From: UBA9160 sp035489755
GTDB lineage: Bacteria; Myxococcota_A; UBA9160
NCBI GenBank assembly: GCA_035489755.1
Contig: DATGZK010000099.1
Span: forward strand, 87,032 to 151,031
Length of the DNA stretch: 64,000 nucleotides
Direction of reading: 5' to 3'
Numbering within the stretch: the stretch's first letter is position 1; each line of letters begins with the position of its first letter. The notes beneath the pieces were generated by a model, which was not told the DNA's origin, did no database searches, and was given only the letters and a program-made list of their open reading frames with translations. The position numbers were made by a program, and so were the translations under genes. This document shows positions 8,176 to 16,026 of the stretch, one piece after another.

Positions 8176-10220
8176 GCGCCCGCTTCGTGGCCGATCCCTT
8201 CGTCCCGCGGCGGCGCCGAACCCGCGTCGTCCACGTCGGCGACGTTGCGATCGGCGGCGAGAACCCGATCCGCGTGCAGTCGATGACCACGACCGACACG
8301 CAAGATGTGGCGGCGACGGTTTCGCAAACCGAGCGCCTCGTCGCGGCCGGCTGCGAGATCGTCCGCATCACGGCCCCTTCGCTGCGCGATGCCGAGGCGC
8401 TGGGCGAAATCAAGCGCACGCTCTTGCAAAGGGGCGTGCGGGTTCCTCTTGTCGCGGACATCCAGTTTACCCCGCATGCCGCGATGGTGGCCGCGCAGCA
8501 CGTGGAGAAGGTGCGCGTCAATCCCGGCAACTTCGCCGACAAGAAGCGCTTCGAAGTGCGGGAGTACACCGACGCGGAGTATCAGGAGGAGATCGAGCGC
8601 GTGGCTGCGCGGCTGCGTCCCCTGGTGCGCCGCTGCAAGGAGCTCGGCCGCGCGCTGCGCATCGGGACCAACCACGGCTCGCTCTCCGATCGGATCCTCA
8701 ATCGCTTTGGCGATACGCCGCAGGGCATGGTCGAGAGCGCACTCGAGTTCCTTGCCGTGTGCGAGGACGAGGGTCTGCACGACGTCGTCTTCAGCATGAA
8801 GGCGAGCAATGCACAGGTCGCCATTCAGGCCTATCGCCTGCTTGCGGCCCGCCTGGAAGAGCGTGCGCCCCGGCTTGCCAGCTATCCGTTTCATGTCGGT
8901 GTGACCGAGGCTGGAGACGGCGAGGACGGCCGGATTAAGAGCGCCATCGGGATCGGCGCCTTGCTCGAGGATGGCATCGGCGACACGATCCGCGTCTCGC
9001 TAACCGAGGATCCCGTGAAGGAGATTCCGGTCGCCCGCGCGCTTGCGGAGCGTTACGACCGGCGCTGGAGCGAGGCCGAAGGCGAGCGCGTGGTGGGCGA
9101 TCCCGGAGCGCCCTACGTCGCCGACCCCTACAGCCACGCCCGCAGGGCAACGCGTGCGACCGGCGTGGGCGAGCTTGCGATCGGGGGCGACGAGCCTGTG
9201 CGCGTTGAGCTCGAAGTCGCAGCGCCCCGTGACGTCGAGCGCGAAGCCGACGCTCTCGCCGTGGCGCTGGCCCTGCGACCGGAGATCGCTTGCGAGGGAC
9301 TCCTCGTCGATCTGCGCGATGAAGACGATGCGCGCTGCTTTGGCGCCTATGCGGACGCCCTTGCCAAACGGAACCTGCGCGCGCCCGTTTCGGTGCGCCT
9401 TCCGGCGGGTCACGTGAGCCTCACTCCGACAGCTGCGGCGCGGCTTGTGGTCGAGGTGACGCCGGAGACCTCCGAGGCAGAGCTCGAGCGGGTGGTGGAC
9501 ACAGCGTCCCGGCTCGGCGGCCCGCTCGAGTGGGCGCTAAAGGCGCGCGCAGCGGCGCTCGCTGCACTTTTGGACCGGGCCCTTGACGCTTCGCGCCGGG
9601 CCCCTCTTTTGCAAATCCTCTTTTCCCTGGCCGATGAGTCCTCGACGCCCGGCGCGCGCTTCGTGCATGACGCGCGCCTTTTGGCCGCGCGCCTTTCTGC
9701 ACGGGGCGCGGGCGATCTTCCGATCGTGCTGCGCGGAGGCCATGGGCGGCCGGCCCGCAGCGAGGCCCTGCTCCTCGCAACCGCGACCGACCTCGGAGCG
9801 CTTTTGTGCGACGGGATCGGCGACGCGGTCTCGCTCCCTGGGGCGCTGCTCGGGGACCCGGGGCGCGCCCTCGACCTTGGATACCGGATCCTTCAGGGCG
9901 CGCGGCTTCGCACCTCGTGGACGGAGTTCATCTCCTGCCCCTCGTGCGGTCGCACGCTCTTCGACCTCGAGGAGACGACCGCCCGGATCAAAGCCCGGAC
10001 CCAGCACCTGCGTGGCGTGAAGATTGCCATCATGGGCTGCATCGTGAATGGACCCGGCGAGATGGCCGACGCAGATTTCGGGTACGTGGGCTCGGGGCCG
10101 GGTACCGTGAACCTCTACGTGGGCAAGGAACTGGTGGAGCGTCACGTGCCCGCTGCGATCGCCGATGACCGGCTCGTCGAGCTGATTCGCAAACACGAGC
10201 GCTGGGTGGATCCGCCCTAG
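8172..10220 (+). CDS. ispG: 4-hydroxy-3-methylbut-2-enyl-diphosphate synthase, long form
   Basis: Iron-sulfur enzyme of the non-mevalonate isoprenoid pathway that converts MEcPP to HMBPP. At 682 residues it is the long three-domain type known from plants, Chlamydia and Bacteroidetes; the typical proteobacterial enzyme has about 370 residues. The N-terminal TIM barrel begins with NPIRVQSMTTTDTQD, a middle inserted domain covers roughly residues 300-570, and the C-terminal 4Fe-4S domain has its cysteines in SCPSCGR (about 588) and GCIVNGPGE (about 621). The start is GTG inside the alaS stop (GTGA overlap). ispE, another enzyme of the same pathway, is at 54.9 kb, which supports use of this pathway. 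Confidence 0.95.
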   Translation: MSARFVADPFVPRRRRTRVVHVGDVAIGGENPIRVQSMTTTDTQDVAATVSQTERLVAAGCEIVRITAPSLRDAEALGEIKRTLLQRGVRVPLVADIQFTPHAAMVAAQHVEKVRVNPGNFADKKRFEVREYTDAEYQEEIERVAARLRPLVRRCKELGRALRIGTNHGSLSDRILNRFGDTPQGMVESALEFLAVCEDEGLHDVVFSMKASNAQVAIQAYRLLAARLEERAPRLASYPFHVGVTEAGDGEDGRIKSAIGIGALLEDGIGDTIRVSLTEDPVKEIPVARALAERYDRRWSEAEGERVVGDPGAPYVADPYSHARRATRATGVGELAIGGDEPVRVELEVAAPRDVEREADALAVALALRPEIACEGLLVDLRDEDDARCFGAYADALAKRNLRAPVSVRLPAGHVSLTPTAAARLVVEVTPETSEAELERVVDTASRLGGPLEWALKARAAALAALLDRALDASRRAPLLQILFSLADESSTPGARFVHDARLLAARLSARGAGDLPIVLRGGHGRPARSEALLLATATDLGALLCDGIGDAVSLPGALLGDPGRALDLGYRILQGARLRTSWTEFISCPSCGRTLFDLEETTARIKARTQHLRGVKIAIMGCIVNGPGEMADADFGYVGSGPGTVNLYVGKELVERHVPAAIADDRLVELIRKHERWVDPP

Positions 10221-10591
10221 TTCCAGCGAGTGGGTGGATGGCGGGACAACCTCGATGAGACTGGGATCCGAGCCGACGACCAAACGATCGCCGGTACAAG
10301 GACCGATTCCGCCGCGGACGTCGAGGGGTCGAGTCTTGCGAGCCGAACACAGAGCTGTGAGAGCTGGGAGGAGTGTACTCCGGCTGGCGTCGATCGGCGA
10401 AGGCTCGGCGCTCCTTCGCCCACCTTCGGCAGAGGCGTAGACCGCCGCCGTCGCGGAAACGGCCGAGATCTTTTAGGCGGCGACCGCGGCCACAACGGGG
10501 GCGAAAGCCCCTGTAAGGGACGCCCTCGGAGCAGGAGCGCCGAGGCGTTTCGCGCAGCGGGTCAACAGAAATCTTCGCCTCACGAGTCCTT
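10221..10591. other. gene-free, hairpin-rich intergenic region
   Basis: No convincing gene lies between the ispG stop and the convergent vapC. The stretch holds several potential stem-loops in a row: an 8-bp perfect stem GGCGAAGG/CCTTCGCC (10396-10420), CGCCGCC/GGCGGCG near 10443-10482, GGGGC-GAAA-GCCCC with a GNRA-type loop (10498-10511), a bulged stem around 10523-10549, and GAGTCCT/AGGACTC (10584-10600) which straddles the vapC stop. They could be terminators or one folded RNA. A 121-codon plus-strand frame here has no protein-like composition. RNase P RNA, tmRNA, 6S RNA and SRP RNA consensus motifs were looked for by eye and not seen. Confidence 0.4.
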
Positions 10592-11035
10592 TTAGGACTC
10601 CACAGGAGCGGCGAGCGGATTCTCGAGGCGAAGCCCGGGAAAGCGGGCGAAATCGCCGTCCGTCGACGCGAGCATCAGGCCGTGCTCGATCGCGAGCGCG
10701 GCGAGATGCGCGTCTGGAACGAGATTGGCCCGCACGTTCGCCTCAGTGAGGAGCCGGGCCAACACCTCCGGATGGCGCTCGGTGGGCAGGGGAATCCAAG
10801 CCGCTTCGCAATCGAGCCATTCCTCGACCTGGTGCCACGCTGCGCGGATCGAGGCCGGGTGCTCGAAGACGCGTGGGTTCGTGACCAGCCGCAGAAACGA
10901 GAGCACGCTCGGCCAGGGCAGCCCCACTTGAGCGGTGCCGTTCAGGCGATCGTCGAGCCAGGCGCGCGCCCGCTCGTGTTGGGCGAAGCCCTGAACGTGC
11001 GCATAGATGAGAATGTTCGCGTCGACCAGGATCAG
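10592..11035 (-). CDS. vapC: VapC-like PIN-domain ribonuclease toxin
   Basis: Toxin half of a type II toxin-antitoxin pair; PIN-domain toxins are Mg-dependent RNases acting on tRNA or rRNA. About 147 residues. Visible motifs: LVDANILIYAHV at the N-terminus (first acidic residue), NLVPDAHLAALAIEHG (third acidic region) and STDGDFARFPGLRLENPL at the end. The position that is often Glu in other PIN proteins reads SVLSFLRLVTNPRVF here, so one expected acidic residue may be replaced by Ser. No ATG or GTG lies at the right place; the best start is CTG 11035, overlapping the antitoxin stop (CTGA), a coupled arrangement. The longer open frame upstream of 11035 is non-coding in this frame. Confidence 0.82.
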   Translation of the reverse strand: MILVDANILIYAHVQGFAQHERARAWLDDRLNGTAQVGLPWPSVLSFLRLVTNPRVFEHPASIRAAWHQVEEWLDCEAAWIPLPTERHPEVLARLLTEANVRANLVPDAHLAALAIEHGLMLASTDGDFARFPGLRLENPLAAPVES

Positions 11036-11280
11036 CGGAAGCGCTCCCCGTCGGCGATCGCGAGCGCCTCGGCGATGTCGTCGACGTTCTCGCGGAGGCA
11101 GCGTCCCAGGGAGACGGCCTTGGTCGAACGGCGCTTGCGAGGAGCGCGCGGCGATTCGAGGTGCGTCAGTCCGACCCGGAGGGCCTCGTTCACGAGCTGC
11201 TTCAGGCTCCGCCCTAGTCGCCGGCGCGCTCGCTCGAGCTGCTGGGCGACATCGTCGTCTAAGGTGAGGGTCGTTCGCAC
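11032..11280 (-). CDS. vapB: ribbon-helix-helix antitoxin of the VapBC pair
   Basis: DNA-binding antitoxin expected to neutralise the PIN toxin and repress its own promoter. It has 82 residues. The N-terminal MRTTLTLDDDVAQQLERAR followed by LKQLVNEALRVGL is the ribbon-helix-helix pattern; the basic middle and C-terminal tail (LRENVDDIAEALAIADG) would contact the toxin. The start is GTG 11280. The stop overlaps the toxin start by a shared CTGA. Inverted and direct repeats just upstream (11282-11313) are a plausible operator. Confidence 0.85.
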   Translation of the reverse strand: MRTTLTLDDDVAQQLERARRRLGRSLKQLVNEALRVGLTHLESPRAPRKRRSTKAVSLGRCLRENVDDIAEALAIADGERFR

Positions 11281-11281
11281 A

Positions 11282-11313
11282 CATCAAGACATAGCTTCTT
11301 TGATGCCTTGATG
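11282..11313 (-). promoter_or_regulatory. candidate VapB operator
   Basis: Immediately upstream of the vapB start is an inverted repeat CATCAAG (11282-11288) / CTTGATG (11307-11313). Read on the minus strand the distal part is also a tandem GGCATCAA repeat. Ribbon-helix-helix antitoxins usually bind short repeats at this place, so autoregulation is inferred. No clear -10/-35 elements could be assigned. Confidence 0.4.
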
Positions 11314-11525
11314 CCAGCGAACCCCCGCCAGGCCCCTTCGCTGGGGAGACCGTGAGGGGACCCGGGCACGAAGACCCCCTTTTCAGTCCCCGGACGACGT
11401 CCGCGTAAGCCCGCAAGATCCCGTGATGCCAGGGCTCGCGAGAAGGCTCCTGACGGCTGTCGAGCGGATCCGCAAGCGCCCCCGCGCCGGCGGACCTCCC
11501 TTCGGCACAGCCACGCGCGTGGCTT

Positions 11526-12038
11526 TTAGTGTCGCGGGGATGGCGCGGCCACGTCGTGCGGTGGGGCGGGCTCGCCGACGATCGCGCGCTGCGCGCGGTC
11601 AAAATAGGCGTAGGCCTGCGACGAGGTTAGGGCGGGATGGTCGCGCCCGATTGCCGCGCTCAGGACAGCGAGCCCGAGAGATACCACGAGCAGCCCCTCG
11701 GCTGCGCCAAGGCCAGCGCCCGTGATCCGGTCGGCAGCACCGAGGCCCGCGGCTTTGACGCCGCGCCGCACGAGCCGCCCGAGCAGCGCGACCAGCAGTA
11801 CGCCGATGAGCGCAACGAGGATGGCAGAGCTCACCTTCAAGGCCATGGCGGGCATGCGGTTCCCAAAGAGCGGCTGGAGTGCGTCGGCGGTGGGTCCCGT
11901 GAGAAAGCGGATCGCGATGACCGCGGCCGCGAGCGCGCCGAGGGAGAAGGCCTCGCGAACCAGGCCGAGCAGGAGGCCCCGCAAGGCGGCCACAGCGACC
12001 ACGGTGGCCACCACTAGGTCGAGGGAGACCTTCGGCAT
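11526..12038 (-). CDS. CvpA family membrane protein
   Basis: Small inner-membrane protein of 170 residues related to CvpA (colicin V production). The pattern fits the family: N-terminal LDLVVATVVAVAALRGLLLGLVREA with the conserved RG..G...E motif, four hydrophobic segments (about residues 5-24, 32-50, 65-87 and 108-127), and a polar C-terminal tail. The precise function is unknown; family members affect biofilm, envelope stress or colicin secretion. It stands alone, divergent from the sensor kinase gene. Just past its stop is a 16-bp perfect palindrome (11509-11524) next to a short A/T run, which could be a terminator. Confidence 0.8.
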   Translation of the reverse strand: MPKVSLDLVVATVVAVAALRGLLLGLVREAFSLGALAAAVIAIRFLTGPTADALQPLFGNRMPAMALKVSSAILVALIGVLLVALLGRLVRRGVKAAGLGAADRITGAGLGAAEGLLVVSLGLAVLSAAIGRDHPALTSSQAYAYFDRAQRAIVGEPAPPHDVAAPSPRH

Positions 12039-12181
12039 AGTTCTCCAGCCTACCCCGTCACTGCGTCCGTGCGCAGGGCCCCTTCATGCGGCCCGAAGAC
12101 GGGTCCCGCCACAGGGCAGAAGAGGGGCGCTACGTTGCCTGGACAGCCTGTCCCTCTTCCCCGTGCGACGGAGGTCGCGCC

Positions 12182-13651
12182 ATGAGACTTGTTCGCAAGC
12201 TCACCTTCGCGCTCCTTGCGGGGTTCGCCGTGATCTTCGCCATCCAGGCCTGGCTCAGCATGCGGGAGTTCGCGGAGGCCTACGAAGCGGACATCTCCCG
12301 CGACCATCGCGTGATGGGTCGAGCCCTCGCGGCCGCGGTGGCCGCGAGCCTGCGCGACCACGGTCCAGACGCCGCCGTATCGATCATCGCCGAGGCGGAC
12401 GCGCACGAGCTCCAGACCGAGATTCGTTGGGTGCGCCTTGACGCCCCGCCGGGCTCTGCGAACGCGCCCGCGCTGCCGCGCGAACAGGTGGTTCCCGCGG
12501 AGCTCGGCCACGACGTCTCCCTGGTCGACCACTCCCGCGGCGAGCACGGAATGGTGTACACGTACACGCCCGTTCTGGTCGACGGCCAGGTCGCAGGCGA
12601 GGTTGAGCTCTCGCAATCCCTGGAAGGAGAACAGCGCTTCATCCATGTGCGCTTCCTTCACGAAGTCGTGGTCACCGCGGCGCTCGTTCTGGTCTGTGGC
12701 GGCGTTGCGTGGATCCTCGGCGTCCGCCTCGTGGGAGAACCGATGCGGAAGCTCTCCGAGCAGGCGCGGCGGATCGGTGCCGGCGACCTCTCCTCGCGCA
12801 TCAGCCTGCGCCAGCACGACGAGCTCTCGCTTCTTGCCGACGAGATGAACGCGATGACCGACAACCTCGCGGAGGCGCGGGTGCAGCTCGAGTCCGAGAC
12901 CACTGCACGCCTGGCTGCGATCGAGCAGGTGCGCCACGCAGACCGGCTTGCCACCGTCGGCCAGCTCGCGTCGGGGATCGCCCACGAGCTCGGGACCCCG
13001 CTCAACGTCATCTCCGGGCATGCGGCGATGATCGCCTCGGGCGAAGTGCTTTCCGAGCCCGAGATCCGCGAGACCGCGTGCGTGATCCACGAGCAAACCG
13101 GCCGCATGGCGGGCATCTTGCGCCAGCTTCTCGACTTTGCGCGGCGCAAGTCGACCGAGCGCTCGGCGGCCGATCTGGTGAAGCTGGCACGCGAGACGGT
13201 GGCGTTTCTCGAGCCCCTCGCCGCCAAGCGCGGCGTGCTGGTCGATTTCGTAGACCGGGAGCTCGTGGTGCCCGCCCAGGTCGGTACCGGTCAGATCGAG
13301 CAAGTGCTGACGAACCTTGTCATGAACGCCATTCAGGCCTCTCCTCAAGGCGCGACCGTCCAAGTCGGAGTCATGACGCGCAGACTCGCCCCGCGAGAGG
13401 GAGATGGATCGGAGCGCCGCTGGGTCTGTGTGGAGGTGCGCGATCGCGGGCAAGGGATTCCCGAGGACGCCCGCGCGCGCATCTTCGATCCCTTCTTCAC
13501 GACCAAGCCCATCGGGGAGGGTACGGGGCTTGGCCTCTCCGTCGCCTACGGCATCGTGGCCGACCATGGGGGCTGGATCGACGTCGCAAGCGAGGCCGGC
13601 CGCGGCTCCATCTTCACGGTCTGGCTTCCGCAGGGGGATGCCTCGGTATGA
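12182..13651 (+). CDS. membrane-bound sensor histidine kinase
   Basis: Sensor of a two-component pair, 489 residues. TM1 is about residues 7-24, a periplasmic sensing region follows, TM2 is about 160-183, then a HAMP linker, a HisKA dimerisation domain with the phospho-accepting His in SGIAHELGTPLNV (about residue 268), and a HATPase_c domain with LTNLVMNAIQAS (N box), DRGQGIP (G1) and GEGTGLGLSVAYGI (G2). GGAGG precedes ATG 12182, which gives a proper signal-anchor N-terminus; the frame is open a further 32 codons upstream but those are not hydrophobic. The stop overlaps the regulator start (ATGA), so the pair is co-translated. The signal is unknown; the kinase core is the NtrB/AtoS-like type that pairs with sigma-54 activators. 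Confidence 0.92.
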   Translation: MRLVRKLTFALLAGFAVIFAIQAWLSMREFAEAYEADISRDHRVMGRALAAAVAASLRDHGPDAAVSIIAEADAHELQTEIRWVRLDAPPGSANAPALPREQVVPAELGHDVSLVDHSRGEHGMVYTYTPVLVDGQVAGEVELSQSLEGEQRFIHVRFLHEVVVTAALVLVCGGVAWILGVRLVGEPMRKLSEQARRIGAGDLSSRISLRQHDELSLLADEMNAMTDNLAEARVQLESETTARLAAIEQVRHADRLATVGQLASGIAHELGTPLNVISGHAAMIASGEVLSEPEIRETACVIHEQTGRMAGILRQLLDFARRKSTERSAADLVKLARETVAFLEPLAAKRGVLVDFVDRELVVPAQVGTGQIEQVLTNLVMNAIQASPQGATVQVGVMTRRLAPREGDGSERRWVCVEVRDRGQGIPEDARARIFDPFFTTKPIGEGTGLGLSVAYGIVADHGGWIDVASEAGRGSIFTVWLPQGDASV

Positions 13652-15030
13652 CGCGTGTGCTCGTGGTCGATGACGATCATGCGATGGGGAAGATGGTGGT
13701 CGATCGCCTCCAGCGCCGCGGCTACGAGGCGGTGGGTCGGAACGCGGGGGAAGAAGCGCTGGCCCTTCTCCTCGCGGAGGAGTTCGACGTCGTGGTGACC
13801 GACGTTCGAATGCCGGGAATGACGGGCCTTGACCTGTGCACCCGCATCCTGAGCCACCGCCCGGATCTTCCGGTGGTCGTGATCACCGCCTTCGGCAGCC
13901 TCGATACGGCGATCGCAGCGATCCGCGCCGGTGCGCACGACTTCGTCCACAAACCCTTCGAGATCGAAGAGCTGATCCTGCGCATCGAGGGTGCTGCGCG
14001 CCATCGCGCGCTCCACGCGGAGCTCGTGCGTCTGCGCCAGGCGGTGGCGGACTCGGAGGGCTGGGGGCAGCTGCTCGGCGATAGCCCGCCGATCTGGAGG
14101 CTGCGGGCACTGCTTGCCAAGGTGGCCGCATCCGACGCGTCCGTGCTCGTGACGGGAGAGACAGGTACGGGCAAGGAGGTTGCAGCCCGCGCGATTCACG
14201 CGCACAGCGCACGCCGCGATGGGCCGTTTGTCGTGCTCGACTGCAGCGCGCTCCCCGCCACTCTGCTCGAGAGCGAGCTCTTCGGCCACGTGCGCGGCGC
14301 ATTCACCGACGCGCGTGCCGAGCGCAAGGGCCTGTTTGTGCAAGCCGCGGGCGGGACGCTCTTCTTGGACGAGGTGGGCGAGCTCCCCCTCGACCTCCAG
14401 CCGAAGCTGCTGCGTGCATTGCAAGAGCGCAGCGTGCGGCCGGTGGGCAGCGACAGCGAGGTGGCTGCGGACGTGCGTGTCATTGCGGCGACCAACCGCG
14501 ATCTCGAAGCCGCGGTGGACGAGGGGCGCTTCCGGCGCGATCTGTTCTACCGCCTTGAGGTGTTGCAGGTTGCGATGCCGCCTTTGCGTTCGCGCGGACG
14601 CGATGTGCTCCTCCTCGCGCAACACTTTGTGCAGCGTTTTGCGGAGCGCTCGGGCAAGCGCGTCCTCGGATTCTCGGCCCCGGTGGCCGAGCGGCTGCTC
14701 GCCTACACCTGGCCGGGAAACGTCCGCGAGCTGATGAACTGCATCGAGCGCTCGGTCGCACTCACCAGCTACGAACAGCTTGTGGTGGACGATCTGCCCG
14801 AGCGCGTTCGCATCTTTCGCGAAGAACACGTTCTTGTGACGGGCTCCAATCCCGAGGAGCTCGTGCCGCTCGAGGAAGTCGAGCGGCGCTACGTGCTGCG
14901 GGTCCTCGACGCCAGCGGCGGCAACAAGACGATCGCCGCCCGTGTGCTGGGTCTGGACCGCAAGACCCTTCATCGCAAGCTCGAGCGCTGGGCCCAGAGC
15001 TCGCAGGGCGAAGAGCCCGGAGCGACGTAG
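13648..15030 (+). CDS. NtrC-type sigma-54-dependent response regulator
   Basis: 460 residues. The receiver domain has the acidic pair in VVDDD and the phospho-acceptor Asp in VVVTDVRMPG (about residue 51), with the conserved Lys in HKPFE. The AAA+ domain has Walker A GETGTGKE (about 170-177), the sigma-54 contact loop as GAFTDA (about 220) in place of the most common GAFTGA, Walker B in GGTLFLDEVGEL and the arginine-finger region FRRDLFYRL. The C-terminal Fis-type HTH includes NKTIAARVLGLDRKTLHRKL. Expected to activate sigma-54 promoters when phosphorylated by the adjacent kinase. Targets cannot be told from the window, and no clear -24/-12 element was found at the neighbours by eye. Confidence 0.93.
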   Translation: MTRVLVVDDDHAMGKMVVDRLQRRGYEAVGRNAGEEALALLLAEEFDVVVTDVRMPGMTGLDLCTRILSHRPDLPVVVITAFGSLDTAIAAIRAGAHDFVHKPFEIEELILRIEGAARHRALHAELVRLRQAVADSEGWGQLLGDSPPIWRLRALLAKVAASDASVLVTGETGTGKEVAARAIHAHSARRDGPFVVLDCSALPATLLESELFGHVRGAFTDARAERKGLFVQAAGGTLFLDEVGELPLDLQPKLLRALQERSVRPVGSDSEVAADVRVIAATNRDLEAAVDEGRFRRDLFYRLEVLQVAMPPLRSRGRDVLLLAQHFVQRFAERSGKRVLGFSAPVAERLLAYTWPGNVRELMNCIERSVALTSYEQLVVDDLPERVRIFREEHVLVTGSNPEELVPLEEVERRYVLRVLDASGGNKTIAARVLGLDRKTLHRKLERWAQSSQGEEPGAT

Positions 15031-15035
15031 CGGCA

Positions 15036-15081
15036 CGGGCGGGTCATTCCTCCCCGCCCGGGGCGAAGCTCCCCGCGTTTT
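15036..15081 (+). terminator. candidate terminator after the two-component operon
   Basis: A perfect 8-bp GC stem CGGGCGGG/CCCGCCCG (15036-15060) begins 6 nt after the regulator stop. A competing stem CGGGG/CCCCG (15059-15075) is followed by TTTT (15078-15081). The second arrangement fits a weak intrinsic terminator. Confidence 0.4.
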
Positions 15082-15281
15082 GGGGCCGTGGAGCGCGATC
15101 CTGGTTCTTCCCTCTGGCACGAGGGATGCAAGCTCATGCGCTGGTTCCCGGCGCCGGGCTGAGTTCCCCCCGAGGCGTGACCCCCGCCAGAACGGCCCGG
15201 TTGCCGGAACCGCAAGCTCTGTGGACCCAGAAGCCTCCCATGAAGTGCACGCACGGCTCCGGGAGCAGCGGGAGAGGCGGG

Positions 15282-15746
15282 ATGGTGATTTCGACAAGGC
15301 CTGACTTCCGAGCGACCTCCGAGACGAAGACGCTCGAGCCTGACCGCAGGAGCCATGTGCTGCTGGTCGAGGACGATGACGAGATGCGCAAGATGCTGGC
15401 CTTCGTGCTGACAAGGCACGGCTTCCGCGTGACCCAGGCACGCGATGGCTCGGAGGCCCTCGAGCATCTCGGTGACGTCGTGCTCGGTGGGAGCCGCGAG
15501 AAAGCGCCGCAGCTCCTCCTCACCGACGAGCGGATGCCCGGCTTCTGCGGCCTCGACATCATCGAAGCGATTCGGATCGCGGGACTCGAAATCCCCGCCA
15601 TCCTGATCACCGCCTTCGGCGACCGCGAGACCCACGAGCGCGCCGAGGCGCTCGGCTCGACGCCGGTGCTCGACAAGCCATTTGCGATGCTCGAACTCGT
15701 GGCCCTGGCCCGGCGCCTCGCGCTGGGGGAGCCTCGCGATGAGTGA
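15282..15746 (+). CDS. single-domain response regulator (receiver only)
   Basis: Receiver protein of 154 residues without an output domain. It carries the acidic cluster VEDDDEM, the phospho-acceptor Asp in LLLTDERMPG (about residue 80), the conserved Thr region in LITAFGD and the Lys in VLDKPF. An unusual loop (about VVLGGSREKAPQ) lies before the acceptor strand. ATG 15282 follows GGAGAGGCGG; an in-frame ATG at 15240 and one at 15126 are weaker choices. It could receive phosphate from the upstream kinase, or act on another partner, as CheY-like proteins do. It lies about 250 bp after the NtrC-type gene. Confidence 0.85.
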   Translation: MVISTRPDFRATSETKTLEPDRRSHVLLVEDDDEMRKMLAFVLTRHGFRVTQARDGSEALEHLGDVVLGGSREKAPQLLLTDERMPGFCGLDIIEAIRIAGLEIPAILITAFGDRETHERAEALGSTPVLDKPFAMLELVALARRLALGEPRDE

Positions 15747-16026
15747 ACCCAGGGTTCGCCGGCTGCGGCATGGGTTCGCTGCGCGAGGCAGCGGTTTCTA
15801 CGTCTTCGATGAGGATGCCCTCGCGGCCCGGGACTGGGCCCGCGAGCTCATCACATGCGCTCCTCAGTTCATGGACCGCACGTCCGTGCGCCACCATGCG
15901 AACGCGATCACCGCGACCATGGTGAGGCCGCACACCATGCACCCCGCCGCGGGCCCGAGGGCGTCGGCCAAGAGGCCGGAGCCGAGATTGCTCGCCGGTG
16001 CCACGCCAAGCAGTGCCACGGAGTAG
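15739..16026 (+). CDS. small hypothetical protein overlapping the receiver stop
   Basis: 95-codon frame whose ATG overlaps the stop of the receiver gene (ATGAGTGA), an arrangement typical of coupled genes. The first 45 codons look protein-like (GFYVFDEDALAARDWARELI) and use the same GC-rich third positions as the neighbours. From 15864 on, however, it overlaps the convergent MFS gene by 163 nt, where its sequence is just the antisense of the transporter. It may be a real short protein with a longer tail than needed, a decayed gene, or chance. No family was recognised. Confidence 0.35.
   Translation: MSEPRVRRLRHGFAARGSGFYVFDEDALAARDWARELITCAPQFMDRTSVRHHANAITATMVRPHTMHPAAGPRASAKRPEPRLLAGATPSSATE

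Noticed and set aside
10230..10595. 121-codon frame after ispG
   Set aside because: Arg/Gly/Ser-rich, lacks a ribosome-binding site, and covers a hairpin-rich non-coding region.
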